NCBI RefSeq assembly: GCF_002877365.1
Contig: NZ_MCWZ01000278.1
Location: 1 to 48,569, forward strand
Length of the DNA: 48,569 nt
Reading direction: 5' to 3'
Origin: Vibrio sp. 10N.261.55.A7
GTDB lineage: Bacteria > Pseudomonadota > Gammaproteobacteria > Enterobacterales > Vibrionaceae
Part shown: positions 1 through 8,661 of the stretch, piece by piece
Layout of the letters: the number at the start of each line of letters is the position of its first letter
How positions within the stretch are numbered: the first letter of the stretch is position 1
Position numbers and translations under genes: made by a program
The notes under the pieces: generated by a model
What the model saw: only the letters and a program-made list of their open reading frames with translations
Database searches by the model: none
Told to the model about the DNA's origin: nothing

Positions 1-28
1 ATAAAAGCGGCTTTCCCCGGAAAGTCGC
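1..28 (-). terminator. Rho-independent terminator, minus strand
   Basis: A 10-bp stem with one mismatch (bases 7-16 against 19-28) is followed on the minus strand by TTTTAT. It is the second of two terminators in tandem and would stop leftward transcription. The window edge cuts its context. Confidence 0.5.
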
Positions 29-37
29 GATGAACCT

Positions 38-69
38 AAAAAAAGCCCAGAACAAAAAGGTTCTGGGCT
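38..69 (-). terminator. Rho-independent terminator, minus strand
   Basis: A perfect 10-bp stem (44-53 with 60-69) and an AT loop are followed on the minus strand by seven Ts. No convincing minus-strand protein gene precedes it. The 61-codon frame there reads straight through the hairpin, so a small RNA or a leader is more likely than a protein. Confidence 0.7.
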
Positions 70-283
70 GATACAAACATAGGAGTCAATAAAATGAAAA
101 AGCAGCTTGAATTGTAGTCGCAGTATAAAATCAAGTTTGACGGCCAGAAAAACTCTTTAAATCCCTGCTTTCTACACTTATTGAGACTCGCCTTTTTCGA
201 AACAGTTCCATAAAACGCCAATAAAAAATGCTCTTTTTTTAATTTCTATTATTTTCAAGTAATTACCCAAACACCCTGCAATC

Positions 284-294
284 TGGTCAGACCA
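284..294. promoter_or_regulatory. FadR operator upstream of psrA
   Basis: The perfect palindrome TGGTCAGACCA sits within ATCTGGTCAGACCAATA, which matches the known FadR site pattern (CTGGTCNGACC). It lies about 27 bases upstream of the psrA -35 box, so FadR is more likely to modulate than to block the polymerase. FadR is a long-chain acyl-CoA sensor; control of the psrA-fadE block by it is inferred from the site. Confidence 0.65.
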
Positions 295-320
295 ATATCG
301 ATAAATGTGATGTTAATGGC

Positions 321-349
321 TTGTTAACCTTGTAATCGAACGGTATATT
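321..349 (+). promoter_or_regulatory. psrA promoter
   Basis: A TTGTTA -35 box (321-326), a 17-base spacer and a TATATT -10 box (344-349) make a good sigma-70 promoter. The start point would fall near base 356, inside the PsrA-like operator. Confidence 0.6.
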
Positions 350-350
350 T

Positions 351-364
351 CAAACAGATGTTTA
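351..364. promoter_or_regulatory. PsrA operator (autoregulatory)
   Basis: CAAACAGATGTTTA matches the PsrA family operator form (G/C)AAAC-N4-GTTT(G/C) except at the last base. It overlaps the predicted transcription start, so bound PsrA would repress its own gene and possibly fadE. The site pattern is known for the family; binding here is inferred. Confidence 0.55.
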
Positions 365-379
365 ATACGAGTGATTGAA

Positions 380-1006
380 ATGGCAGCCAAGAGCGATACC
401 AAAAATAAAATTCTAGATGTGGCTGAAGTGCTTTTTTCTGAGCAAGGCTTTAATGATACCTCATTAAGAACGATTACCAGTAAAGCGGGGGTTAACCTTG
501 CGTCTGTAAATTATCACTTTGGTGATAAGAAAACGCTCGTAAGAGCTGTGCTCGATCGATACTTAGAAGCGTTTATGCCCGCTCTACAGGATTCGCTTGA
601 GTCGCTTAATACGCGTGAAGAATACGCCGTTGCGGATGTGTTTGAATCTTTGCGTCAGCCATTGCGTTCGTTAAATAGCGTAAGACCCGATGGCACCAGC
701 CGATTTATGTTGTTGATAGGACGCGGTTATACCGATGTACAAGGCCACTTGCGCTGGTTTATTACTACTCGCTATCAGGAAGTGTTGTCTCTTTTTACTC
801 AATCGGTATTGAAAGCCAACCCCAATTTAAACCAAGAGACCCTATTTTGGCGTCTTCATTTTACGCTAGGAACGTGCGTTTTCACCATGGCTTCTAGCCA
901 AGCGTTAGCGGAAATTGCAGAAAATGATTTTGGAAGTAAGGTCGACGCGAAAGCCGTGGTCGACATGCTCATACCGTATTTATCAGCTGGCGTCGCAGCA
1001 GATTAA
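380..1006 (+). CDS. psrA: TetR-family fatty-acid regulator PsrA
   Basis: This is a TetR-type repressor of about 208 residues. The N-terminal helix-turn-helix is clear (LRTITSKAGVNLASVNYHF, about residues 28-46), followed by the ligand-binding domain. In Vibrio and Pseudomonas PsrA senses long-chain acyl groups and controls beta-oxidation genes. The gene lies 88 bases upstream of fadE on the same strand, and a PsrA-type operator sits at its own promoter, which supports the name. I chose the ATG at 380, nine bases downstream of an in-frame GTG at 371, because GAG lies about eight bases upstream of it. The upstream FadR palindrome suggests joint control by FadR and PsrA. Confidence 0.85.
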   Translation: MAAKSDTKNKILDVAEVLFSEQGFNDTSLRTITSKAGVNLASVNYHFGDKKTLVRAVLDRYLEAFMPALQDSLESLNTREEYAVADVFESLRQPLRSLNSVRPDGTSRFMLLIGRGYTDVQGHLRWFITTRYQEVLSLFTQSVLKANPNLNQETLFWRLHFTLGTCVFTMASSQALAEIAENDFGSKVDAKAVVDMLIPYLSAGVAAD

Positions 1007-1094
1007 ACAAGATGTGGCCGACTGACTAAACTAAAGATAGATAAAACATAATAAATATAAAAACACACTTACACGTGAACAAAAGGATCTGAAT

Positions 1095-3377
1095 ATGTGC
1101 TCTCTAAGAAGAAAATGGGTAAGTGACCCAGCGTTCAAATTTTTCAAAAAAGTTCTGCCACCGCTATCTGACACAGAAAAAGAAGCGATGGAAGCAGGCA
1201 GTGTTTGGTGGGACGGGGAGCTATTTTCTGGAAAGCCAGATTTTACTAAGCTTCATCAGTATCCAGCACCAAGCCTGACGAATGAAGAGCAAGCGTTCAT
1301 GGACAATGAACTTGAAACGCTGATGTCCATGCTCGATGACTACCAAATTGTGAAGAAAGACCGCGATTTACCAAAAGAAGTGTGGGATTTCCTACGTAAA
1401 GAGCGATTCTTCTCGCTCATTATCTCTAAGCAATATGGTGGCCGAGAGTTTTCTGCTTTAGCTAACTCAACGATTGTTTCTCGCATTGCGACACGCAGTA
1501 TTAGCGCAGCGGTGACTGTCATGGTTCCTAACTCGTTGGGGCCAGGTGAGCTTATCTCTCACTATGGCACTCAAGATCAAAAGGACTACTGGTTGCCTCG
1601 CCTTGCCGACGGGACCGACATTCCTTGTTTCGCATTAACAGGCCCGGAAGCAGGCTCAGATGCAGGCGGAATTCCAGACCAAGGGACGGTTTGTTACGGC
1701 ATGCATGAAGGCAAAGAAGTGCTGGGCATACGTCTGAACTGGAACAAGCGTTACATTACCTTAGCGCCAGTTTCTACTGTTCTTGGTTTGGCTTTTAAGC
1801 TTAACGACCCTGAAGGGCTACTGGGTGACAAAAAAGAACTGGGTATTACCTGTGCGCTCATTCCTACTTCACATGAAGGAGTCGAAGTGGGTGAACGTCA
1901 TGACCCGATTGGGTTGGCGTTCATGAATGGCCCAACACGAGGAAATGATGTCTTTATTCCGATTGAGTGGCTAATTGGCGGCTCTGAATATGCGGGTAAA
2001 GGCTGGAGGATGCTGGTGGAGTGTCTATCAGCAGGGCGCGGTATTTCTTTGCCAGCACTCGGCACAGCGCTAGGTCATCTCACATCTCGTACAACAGGTG
2101 CTTACGCTTATGTTCGTAAACAGTTTGGTATGTCTATCGGTAAGTTTGAAGGTGTAGCAGAAGCACTTGGGCGCATTGGTGGATTAACGTATTTGCTGGA
2201 AGCGACGAGAACCTTAACAACCACTTCTTTGGATATGAAAGAAAAGCCAGGCATAGTCACTGCGATCGCTAAGTATCACATGACTGAAATGGCTCGTACC
2301 ATTCTCAATGATTCGATGGATATTCACTCTGGTCGTGCGATTCAAGAAGGCCCGATGAACTATCTGACGTCGGCTTATCTTGGTGTGCCAGTGGCCATTA
2401 CGGTAGAGGGTGCCAACATTCTCACTCGTAACTTGATGATCTTTGGGCAAGGCGCAACACGTTGTCACCCATACGTTCTAAAAGAAATGGAAGCTGCGGC
2501 GAATCCAGATGAAAAAGAAGGCGCGAAAGAGTTCGATAAGTTGTTGTTCAAACACATTAGCCACGCGACGAAGAACACGCTTGGTGCGTTTGGTGCTGGA
2601 CTAACAGGCTCTCGCTTTATAAAAGCGGATATGAGTGGCCCTACTCAGGTTTACTATAAAGATCTCACTCGCCTTAGCCGAGCATTAGCGGTGAGTGCCG
2701 ACTTTGCAATGCTGACGCTGGGTGGTGATTTAAAACGCAAAGAGATGATCTCTGCTCGACTTGGTGATGGCTTGAGTTATCTTTACATGGCGTCAGCGGT
2801 ATTGAAAAAATACGAGGATGAAGGTCGCCAGCAACAAGATTTGGATTATGTTCACTATGCGATTCAGCACTGTTTCCACAAAGGTGCGAATGCTTTAGAA
2901 GAAGCGTACCGAAACTTCCCTCAAAAAATGGTGGGTCGCTTACTGAAGTTACTTGTGTTCCCTATTGGTAATCGCTTTGAGAAACCGAGTGATGATCTGG
3001 CGGTGAAACTGGCTGAAAGTGTGATGACCCCTGGAGCGTGTAGAGATAGATTGACTCATCTTTGTTATGTTGGCGAAAGTGAAGACGATAGCGTAGGTTT
3101 GATGGAGAAAGCGTTCTTGGCTATGTATGGCATTAAGAGCCTTGAGCGTAAGCTGAATAAAGCCGTCAAAGCGGGAACAGTCGTACGAAAAGCGCCACTG
3201 GCAGAGAAGCTGGCTCAAGCATTGGCCGCTGATGTGTTAACGCAAGATGAGGTCGATGAAATCGTCGCTGCCGATAAGCTTCGTTATAAAGCCATTCAAG
3301 TTGATGATTTTAGTCATGACTACAGTGAGGTAAGAACTCATAAAAACAATAAGCCGAAGCTCACCACAGCGGCATAG
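1095..3377 (+). CDS. fadE: Acyl-CoA dehydrogenase FadE
   Basis: FadE catalyses the first step of beta-oxidation: FAD-dependent oxidation of acyl-CoA to trans-2-enoyl-CoA. The protein has 760 residues, close to the long FadE class (E. coli about 814) and far longer than the usual 380-residue dehydrogenases. The flavin-site signature LTGPEAGSDAG is near residue 180. The N-terminal, middle and C-terminal acyl-CoA dehydrogenase domains are followed by the extra FadE-type C-terminal domain. The ATG at 1095 has AAAAGGATC about eight bases upstream. It follows psrA with an 88-base gap and no obvious terminator, so co-transcription from the psrA promoter is likely. A strong terminator follows at 3402. 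Confidence 0.93.
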   Translation: MCSLRRKWVSDPAFKFFKKVLPPLSDTEKEAMEAGSVWWDGELFSGKPDFTKLHQYPAPSLTNEEQAFMDNELETLMSMLDDYQIVKKDRDLPKEVWDFLRKERFFSLIISKQYGGREFSALANSTIVSRIATRSISAAVTVMVPNSLGPGELISHYGTQDQKDYWLPRLADGTDIPCFALTGPEAGSDAGGIPDQGTVCYGMHEGKEVLGIRLNWNKRYITLAPVSTVLGLAFKLNDPEGLLGDKKELGITCALIPTSHEGVEVGERHDPIGLAFMNGPTRGNDVFIPIEWLIGGSEYAGKGWRMLVECLSAGRGISLPALGTALGHLTSRTTGAYAYVRKQFGMSIGKFEGVAEALGRIGGLTYLLEATRTLTTTSLDMKEKPGIVTAIAKYHMTEMARTILNDSMDIHSGRAIQEGPMNYLTSAYLGVPVAITVEGANILTRNLMIFGQGATRCHPYVLKEMEAAANPDEKEGAKEFDKLLFKHISHATKNTLGAFGAGLTGSRFIKADMSGPTQVYYKDLTRLSRALAVSADFAMLTLGGDLKRKEMISARLGDGLSYLYMASAVLKKYEDEGRQQQDLDYVHYAIQHCFHKGANALEEAYRNFPQKMVGRLLKLLVFPIGNRFEKPSDDLAVKLAESVMTPGACRDRLTHLCYVGESEDDSVGLMEKAFLAMYGIKSLERKLNKAVKAGTVVRKAPLAEKLAQALAADVLTQDEVDEIVAADKLRYKAIQVDDFSHDYSEVRTHKNNKPKLTTAA

Positions 3378-3401
3378 GTTTAAGACAGTACACTAGATTT
3401 T

Positions 3402-3425
3402 AAGGCTCCTTCGGGAGCCTTTTTG
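3402..3425 (+). terminator. Terminator after fadE
   Basis: AAGGCTCC, a TTCG tetraloop and GGAGCCTT are followed by a T run. It ends the psrA-fadE unit. The 230 bases from here to fabV hold no gene that I can see. Confidence 0.9.
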
Positions 3426-3655
3426 ATCCGTGTAATACCGAGGATAGTCAATGAAAGAGTACTATCTTCGCTAGTCGTGAATAAGATTAACAAGAGACCA
3501 TCGCATTTCTAACTTCGGTGGATTTAGAAATTTAGAGCAATAATAAGGCTTAAAGACATCCAACCACTGAGTGAATCTCTCTGTTTTGACAGAAATAAGA
3601 TGCGATTTAGTCTTGAACCTTTTATCCTATCGGGGATTTTTTAAGGAAGCTGAAT

Positions 3656-4858
3656 ATGATCATCAAACCTCGAATTCGTGGATTTATCTGTACCACAACA
3701 CACCCTGTGGGCTGTGAAGCTAATGTAAAAGAACAAATTGCCTACACTAAAGCACAAGGTCCAATTAAAAATGCACCAAAACGTGTATTGGTGGTTGGTT
3801 CTTCAAGTGGTTACGGTTTATCTTCTCGTGTTGCTGCAGCATTTGGCGGTGGCGCTTCTACTATCGGTGTTTTCTTCGAAAAAGAAGGGACTGAGAAAAA
3901 GCCAGGCACAGCAGGTTTCTACAACTCAGTAGCGTTTGAAAAGCTCGCTCGTGAAGAAGGTCTTTACGCGAAAAGCCTGAATGGCGATGCTTTCTCAAAT
4001 GAAGCCAAACAAAAAACAATTGATTTGATTAAAGAAGATTTAGGTCAAATCGATATGGTGGTTTACTCTCTGGCATCTCCAGTTCGTAAATTACCTGACA
4101 CAGGCGAACTTATTCGCTCTTCACTGAAGCCTATCGGTGAGACGTACACAGCGACGGCTGTTGATACAAACAAAGATCAAATCATTGAAGCGTCTGTCGA
4201 GCCTGCGACTGAAGAAGAAATCAAAGACACTGTGACTGTAATGGGCGGTGAAGATTGGGAACTTTGGATGAACGCACTGTCTGATGCTGGTGTTCTCGCT
4301 GACGGTTGTAAGACGGTAGCATACAGCTACATTGGTACAGAGCTAACATGGCCAATCTACTGGGATGGCGCATTAGGCAAAGCGAAGATGGATCTTGATC
4401 GCGCAGCGACAGAGCTGAACGCTAAGCTTTCAGCAACGGGCGGCAGTGCAAATGTTGCTGTTCTTAAGTCTGTTGTTACTCAAGCGAGCTCTGCCATTCC
4501 TGTTATGCCTCTATACATCGCGATGGTCTTCAAGAAGATGCGTGAAGAAGGTGTGCATGAAGGTTGTATGGAGCAAATCTATCGTATGTTCAGCCAGCGT
4601 CTATATAAAGAAGATGGCAGCGCGCCGGAAGTGGATGACAAAAACCGTCTACGTCTAGATGACTGGGAACTTCGTGAAGATATTCAAAAACACTGTCGTG
4701 AGCTTTGGCCTCAAGTTACAACAGAGAACCTTAAAGAGCTAACAGATTATGTTGAATATAAAGAAGAGTTCTTAAAACTGTTCGGCTTTGGTGTTGAAGG
4801 CGTTGATTATGACGCGGATGTTAACCCAGCGGTTGAATCAGACATCACTGCTATCTAA
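3656..4858 (+). CDS. fabV: Enoyl-ACP reductase FabV
   Basis: FabV is the NADH-dependent trans-2-enoyl-ACP reductase of fatty-acid synthesis. It was first described in Vibrio and is typically resistant to triclosan. The 400-residue length is exactly right. The cofactor loop GSSSGYG is at residues 48-54, and the family active site Y-x8-K is at Tyr235 and Lys244, the same numbering as characterised FabV proteins. The ATG has AAGGAAGC upstream. It stands as a single gene between two terminators. Its place beside psrA-fadE puts synthesis and degradation enzymes side by side; I saw no FadR- or PsrA-like box directly upstream. Confidence 0.95.
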   Translation: MIIKPRIRGFICTTTHPVGCEANVKEQIAYTKAQGPIKNAPKRVLVVGSSSGYGLSSRVAAAFGGGASTIGVFFEKEGTEKKPGTAGFYNSVAFEKLAREEGLYAKSLNGDAFSNEAKQKTIDLIKEDLGQIDMVVYSLASPVRKLPDTGELIRSSLKPIGETYTATAVDTNKDQIIEASVEPATEEEIKDTVTVMGGEDWELWMNALSDAGVLADGCKTVAYSYIGTELTWPIYWDGALGKAKMDLDRAATELNAKLSATGGSANVAVLKSVVTQASSAIPVMPLYIAMVFKKMREEGVHEGCMEQIYRMFSQRLYKEDGSAPEVDDKNRLRLDDWELREDIQKHCRELWPQVTTENLKELTDYVEYKEEFLKLFGFGVEGVDYDADVNPAVESDITAI

Positions 4859-4884
4859 TTTCTCGTGTAGACGAAGTTAGAATA

Positions 4885-4910
4885 AAAGGCGCTCATTGAG
4901 CGCCTTTTTT
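4885..4910. terminator. Bidirectional terminator between fabV and ybjL
   Basis: AAGGCGCTC-attg-GAGCGCCTT is followed by T6 on the plus strand and TTTTATT on the minus strand. It serves the convergent fabV and ybjL genes. Confidence 0.9.
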
Positions 4911-4973
4911 GTTTTTTTTTGGAGTGAGGTTTTTCTACTTTATATGGGCGTGAACATCTTCAGCCATAGCCCA

Positions 4974-6656
4974 TCAACTTAGGATTATCATCACTGTACC
5001 TGCAAGGGTCATCAAGATATTGGCGATGGCATAGGTGCCTGCATAACCCAGTGCAGGGATGGTTGATTTGGCATAATCATTAACGATGTCCATAGCCGGT
5101 GCACAGGTTCTAGCGCCAATAATCGCGCCAAACAGCAGCGCTCGGTTCATTTTAAGTACGTATGCGCCAACAAGGTAAGCGATAACAACGGGTACAACAC
5201 TGACGACAAATGCAAAGCCTATGATCTGAGGCCCGACTTGCGTCAGGTGTTCAAATATTTTACCCCCTGCGCTTAAACCGATCCCGACCATGAATATCAT
5301 TAGCCCGAGATCTTTAACCATGTTTAAAGCCCCTTGCGGAACATAGCCGAAAGTAGGGTGGTTGGCTCTAAGGAATCCAAGCGTAATGCCTGATAATAGG
5401 AGCCCCACAGCGTTACCAAGGCCAAATGACACTTGGCCAAATGTCATGGTGATCAAGCCAAACATAAGCCCAAGAATAAAGAAGCTGCAGAAAGCGAGCA
5501 GATCGGCAATTTGACTGTGTATCGATATAAACCCGATCTTTTCAGCAAGGCCAAGAACTCGACTCTTTTCGCCGCTCACTTGAAGAACATCACCCTTTGC
5601 AAGGACGATATCCAAGTCCATTGGCATTTCAATCTGTGCGCGAACAACGCGGTTTAAGAAACAGCCAAACTCGGAGAGGTTAAGCTCAGAGAGCCTTTTC
5701 CCGACCATGCTGTCACTTTTCACGACAATCTCTTCTTCAACGATACGGAGATCGAGTAAGTTACGATCAAACACCTCTTTACCGTTTCTAAAGCTAGGGT
5801 CAAGGCGAGCGTGACTATCAGGGAAACCCACTAAGGCAATCTCATCCCCTTCTTGTAAAATGGCATCGCCATCTGGGTGGGCGAGAATGCCATTTCTGCG
5901 AATTCTCTCGATATAACACCCCGTTTGACGGTAAATGCCTAACTCGCGGAGGTTTTTTCCATCAGTCCAATCAATAAGCTCTGGACCAACACGGTAGGCT
6001 CGTATAATTGGAAGATATACTTTTCGCTGCCCTGAAGTACCAAGGCCACGTTCTTTTGCGATTTGCTGAGCCGAGTCGGAGAGGTTCTGCTTCTGCAACT
6101 TAGGGAGCAGCTTAGCGAATGTGATCATACTGATGAGGCCCACAAGATAAGCCATGGCGTAACCGACAGATAGATTCTCCATCACTAGCGATAAATCCAT
6201 ATTACGAGGAATTGTCGCAAGCCCAGTATTAATGGCATCTTGAGCGCCAACTAAGACTGGCGTCGCAGTAAGAGCCCCTGCCATCATCCCTGCCGATAGA
6301 CCGTAGTCGAGGCCAAAGTAATGCGTGGCAAAGTGTGTAATTGCTAGCGCTGTGGTGAGAACAACCAAACTTAAAATAAAGTAGTGTTTTCCATCCCGGA
6401 AGAAAATCCCGAAAAAGTTAGGGCCGGCTTCTATGCCAACACAGTAGATGAATAGCATGAAACCAATGGCTAACGCCTCTGGATTAAATGAAAACCCTAA
6501 GTGTCCCATGATCAATGAAGCGATTAGAACACCAATAGAGTTGCCTAATTGGAGGCTTCCAAATCGGATTTTTCCAAAAGCGAGACCAGTTGCGAGTGCA
6601 ACGAAGATGAGTAAGATTGGGTTTTGCTCGAGTAGTTGTATTACGTCTATATTCAC
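4974..6656 (-). CDS. ybjL: Putative transporter YbjL (AspT/YidE family)
   Basis: An inner-membrane protein of 560 residues; E. coli YbjL has 561 and is collinear with many identical stretches. Layout: an N-terminal block of about five membrane helices (to about residue 185), two cytoplasmic TrkA-C/RCK-type domains (about 205-375), then a second block of about five helices. This is the AspT-type antiporter fold with duplicated membrane halves and central regulatory domains. The C-terminal half carries the conserved GARTCAPAM motif. The substrate is not known for YbjL. It is transcribed alone on the minus strand and ends close to the shared terminator with fabV. Confidence 0.9.
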   Translation of the reverse strand: MNIDVIQLLEQNPILLIFVALATGLAFGKIRFGSLQLGNSIGVLIASLIMGHLGFSFNPEALAIGFMLFIYCVGIEAGPNFFGIFFRDGKHYFILSLVVLTTALAITHFATHYFGLDYGLSAGMMAGALTATPVLVGAQDAINTGLATIPRNMDLSLVMENLSVGYAMAYLVGLISMITFAKLLPKLQKQNLSDSAQQIAKERGLGTSGQRKVYLPIIRAYRVGPELIDWTDGKNLRELGIYRQTGCYIERIRRNGILAHPDGDAILQEGDEIALVGFPDSHARLDPSFRNGKEVFDRNLLDLRIVEEEIVVKSDSMVGKRLSELNLSEFGCFLNRVVRAQIEMPMDLDIVLAKGDVLQVSGEKSRVLGLAEKIGFISIHSQIADLLAFCSFFILGLMFGLITMTFGQVSFGLGNAVGLLLSGITLGFLRANHPTFGYVPQGALNMVKDLGLMIFMVGIGLSAGGKIFEHLTQVGPQIIGFAFVVSVVPVVIAYLVGAYVLKMNRALLFGAIIGARTCAPAMDIVNDYAKSTIPALGYAGTYAIANILMTLAGTVMIILS

Positions 6657-6774
6657 GGTTGGCTCTTGTTGCCAGGGTAGAAAGGTTTGAGTGGGGGATT
6701 GTAGCGGATTCGTCTTAAAATATAAGTGAGATTTTTTATATTTTGCAATTAGTTCACATAAGGCAAATAAACAA

Positions 6775-6796
6775 AACCTGCCGTCATGGGCAGGTT
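6775..6796 (-). terminator. Terminator after grxA
   Basis: AACCTGCC and GGGCAGGTT form a stem, followed on the minus strand by TTTGTTTATTT. It lies 28 bases past the grxA stop. Confidence 0.75.
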
Positions 6797-6823
6797 AAGT
6801 ATTCAATCATTAGAACCGTTTTA

Positions 6824-7087
6824 TTAATCAAAAAGGCCTAGATTTTCTTTCGCGTAGATTTCGAATTCATCACATCCGCCGATATGGTCTTGGTCGACAA
6901 AAATTTGAGGAACAGTTTCTACTGGCTTACCCACTGTTTTCTCTAAATCGGCTTTGCTAATACCCTCAGCGTGGATATCCACATAGCGATAATTGAAATC
7001 GTCACGTTTTGCTTTCAGTGTTTCCGCGTGCTCTTTAGCACGAACACAATATGGACAAGCTGGGCGACCAAAAATAACCACGAACAT
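6824..7087 (-). CDS. grxA: Glutaredoxin 1
   Basis: A small cytoplasmic glutathione-dependent disulfide reductase of 87 residues, close to E. coli GrxA at 85. The dithiol active site C-P-Y-C is at residues 11-14, the cis-proline loop TVPQIFVD is near residue 70, and the glutathione-binding GGCDEF follows. GrxA reduces ribonucleotide reductase and resets oxidised OxyR. The start is well supported by AAGGAG seven to eight bases upstream. The OxyR-type half-site 80 bases upstream fits the known OxyR control of grxA in E. coli. It is the last intact host gene before the prophage. Confidence 0.95.
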   Translation of the reverse strand: MFVVIFGRPACPYCVRAKEHAETLKAKRDDFNYRYVDIHAEGISKADLEKTVGKPVETVPQIFVDQDHIGGCDEFEIYAKENLGLFD

Positions 7088-7167
7088 AATCTTTTCTCCT
7101 TAATTCTGATGCTGCAACTATGCCCCAATCTTTTATGGAAATAAAGAAGCAATTGCCTCTCACTCCA

Positions 7168-7182
7168 ATAGGTTATACCTAT
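7168..7182. promoter_or_regulatory. OxyR-type half-site upstream of grxA
   Basis: ATAGGTTATACCTAT fits one unit of the OxyR consensus ATAGnTnnnAnCTAT at every fixed position. The neighbouring unit expected seven bases away is poor on both sides. It lies 80 bases upstream of the grxA start codon. Confidence 0.5.
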
Positions 7183-7351
7183 CAAACTTTCGACCTCGAT
7201 CTTCGTGTTTATTATTTGTTCTCATCAACGTGATATGCCGCAAAAATATCGGACATTCAAACAGAGAATTGCAGCAAGTTGCACTGGGTCAAACTAATTC
7301 TCATGGGATAGGTGCAAGCTAAAATGAGTTCAAAATACAGAGAGGTGCAGT

Positions 7352-7371
7352 ATGTTCCAATTCATGACATC
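7352..7371. other. attL, left attachment site
   Basis: It matches 46266-46285 at 19 of 20 bases; identity ends exactly at 7371 and 46285. The single C/T difference at the sixth base is synonymous in a Phe codon. This places strand exchange inside CAATTCATGACATC, with the left part of attL from the host. Confidence 0.65.
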
Positions 7372-7402
7372 TCAACATTTCACCAACCCCCGTAAATCCT
7401 AG
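7352..7402 (+). pseudogene. Displaced 5' end of the alcohol dehydrogenase gene
   Basis: The ATG at 7352 opens MFQFMTS, the same first seven residues as the intact dehydrogenase at 46266, then runs into phage sequence and stops after 16 codons. GAGAGGT lies a few bases upstream. The simplest reading is that this is the original start and ribosome site of the host gene, cut off by prophage integration. A short native duplication is the alternative. Confidence 0.65.
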
Positions 7403-7482
7403 CTTTACAATACATTTCAAGTAGTTAATAAAACCAACGAAAACGAAGAACAATGGATAACACCGAGAAAAGCTGACGAACG

Positions 7483-7501
7483 TCGCCACTTTGTCGCCAT
7501 T
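7483..7501. repeat. Putative integrase arm-type site, left
   Basis: TCGCCACTTTGTCGCCATT matches 46172-46190 at 18 of 19 bases in the same orientation. Internally it is two TCGCCA units spaced about one helical turn apart, as arm sites often are. It overlaps the int stop codon and lies about 110 bases inside the left core. Confidence 0.55.
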
Positions 7502-8529
7502 TAAAGGGTGAGGTTTGCGATTGGGTTGAGCCTAACAACAGACTCCAGATGGTTAGGAGAGAAGTGCGCGTAAACCATAGTTTGTTCAATCTTCGAATGG
7601 CCTAACGCTTCTTTTAAATCGAGGATGTTGCCACCATTTCGCATGAAATTGGTCGCGAAAGTATGGCGAAGAACATGTGTTGCTTGGCCATTGGGTAAAT
7701 CGGGTAGGGCACGCACTAGCCACTTGTGGGCAATTTTATAATTACAGGTGAATAAACGGCCTGACTTCTGCGGGTTAATGTCGTCATACAGGGTTTGGGA
7801 TATTGGCAACGTTCGGTTGCGTTTACCCTTGGTGTTCACATACGTCACCTTGTTATCGAATACATGCTCACCTTTAAGCAAAATAGCCTCATTGATTCGT
7901 GCACCAGTCGCTAGGCAAATCATAAACACAATTCTCAGGTCATCGGCATAGTCACTGGCTTTAATCACATCAAACAGCTTGATGATTTGGCCTTGTCTTA
8001 AAAAGGTCAGCTCTGATTCAGGGGTTTTAATGTTTTTGATGCCATCCAGTGGGTTAGGTTGTTGCCATTCTTTAAACTCAATTAACTTATTGAAGACCGC
8101 TTTCAAGCACGTCATATCACGATTGTTAGAACTTATGGCAATCTCTTTTTGCGGATTCTTACCTTGTTGAAAGGTTCGGTTGGCTCGGTAATGGGCTAGC
8201 TGCTTAGGTGTGATTTGAGAAGCGAGCGGGTCACCCAATGCCGTGACTATGTGTTGCATTCGGCCTTTTGTATGTTCACCCGATTTTAAGTTCTTACCGT
8301 GCAGCACGAACCACAAATCGACAATCTCACTTAACCGCCTATGATCGGCTTTTTCACCAAGCCAAGGCTTGTCATCGATTTCTTTTAAAACAAACTTTTC
8401 ATAGGCCGTCGCTTCGCCCTTGGTAGCAAACCGCTTACGAACGCGCTTACCACTTCGGCCTTGTGGGTAGCACTCACAAAGCCATGGTTTCTTGGTACCG
8501 TCTTTAAGGTTGCGAATCGACATAAACAC
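7501..8529 (-). CDS. int: Tyrosine-recombinase integrase
   Basis: A P2/HP1-type integrase of 342 residues that would catalyse prophage insertion and, with Cox, excision. The catalytic set is complete: Arg211 in ATGARINEA, His285-x-x-Arg288 in HVLRHT, His311 in LGHS, and nucleophile Tyr320 in MVYAHF. A Lys in the beta-hairpin near residue 235 is the likely fifth residue. The N-terminal region (about 1-65) is the arm-binding part and 65-155 the core-binding part. The gene is last in the leftward cI operon and its stop overlaps the left arm-type repeat, the usual place next to attP. There is no tRNA target; the site is the 5' end of a dehydrogenase gene. Confidence 0.95.
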   Translation of the reverse strand: MFMSIRNLKDGTKKPWLCECYPQGRSGKRVRKRFATKGEATAYEKFVLKEIDDKPWLGEKADHRRLSEIVDLWFVLHGKNLKSGEHTKGRMQHIVTALGDPLASQITPKQLAHYRANRTFQQGKNPQKEIAISSNNRDMTCLKAVFNKLIEFKEWQQPNPLDGIKNIKTPESELTFLRQGQIIKLFDVIKASDYADDLRIVFMICLATGARINEAILLKGEHVFDNKVTYVNTKGKRNRTLPISQTLYDDINPQKSGRLFTCNYKIAHKWLVRALPDLPNGQATHVLRHTFATNFMRNGGNILDLKEALGHSKIEQTMVYAHFSPNHLESVVRLNPIANLTL

Positions 8530-8661
8530 TCAACTTATACTGGTTATAAAAACAGTGTAAGTTGAGTGAAAACTACGAGCAATGTTTGAAGTTGTGTTTT
8601 GGGAACAGAACAGGAAAAGAAAAGCAGCCATATGATAAGACCTGACTCTTATGTTTCTCTC

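Noticed and set aside
36..221. 61-codon minus-strand frame at the left edge
   Set aside because: It reads through a strong terminator hairpin, has a low-complexity composition and no ribosome site.
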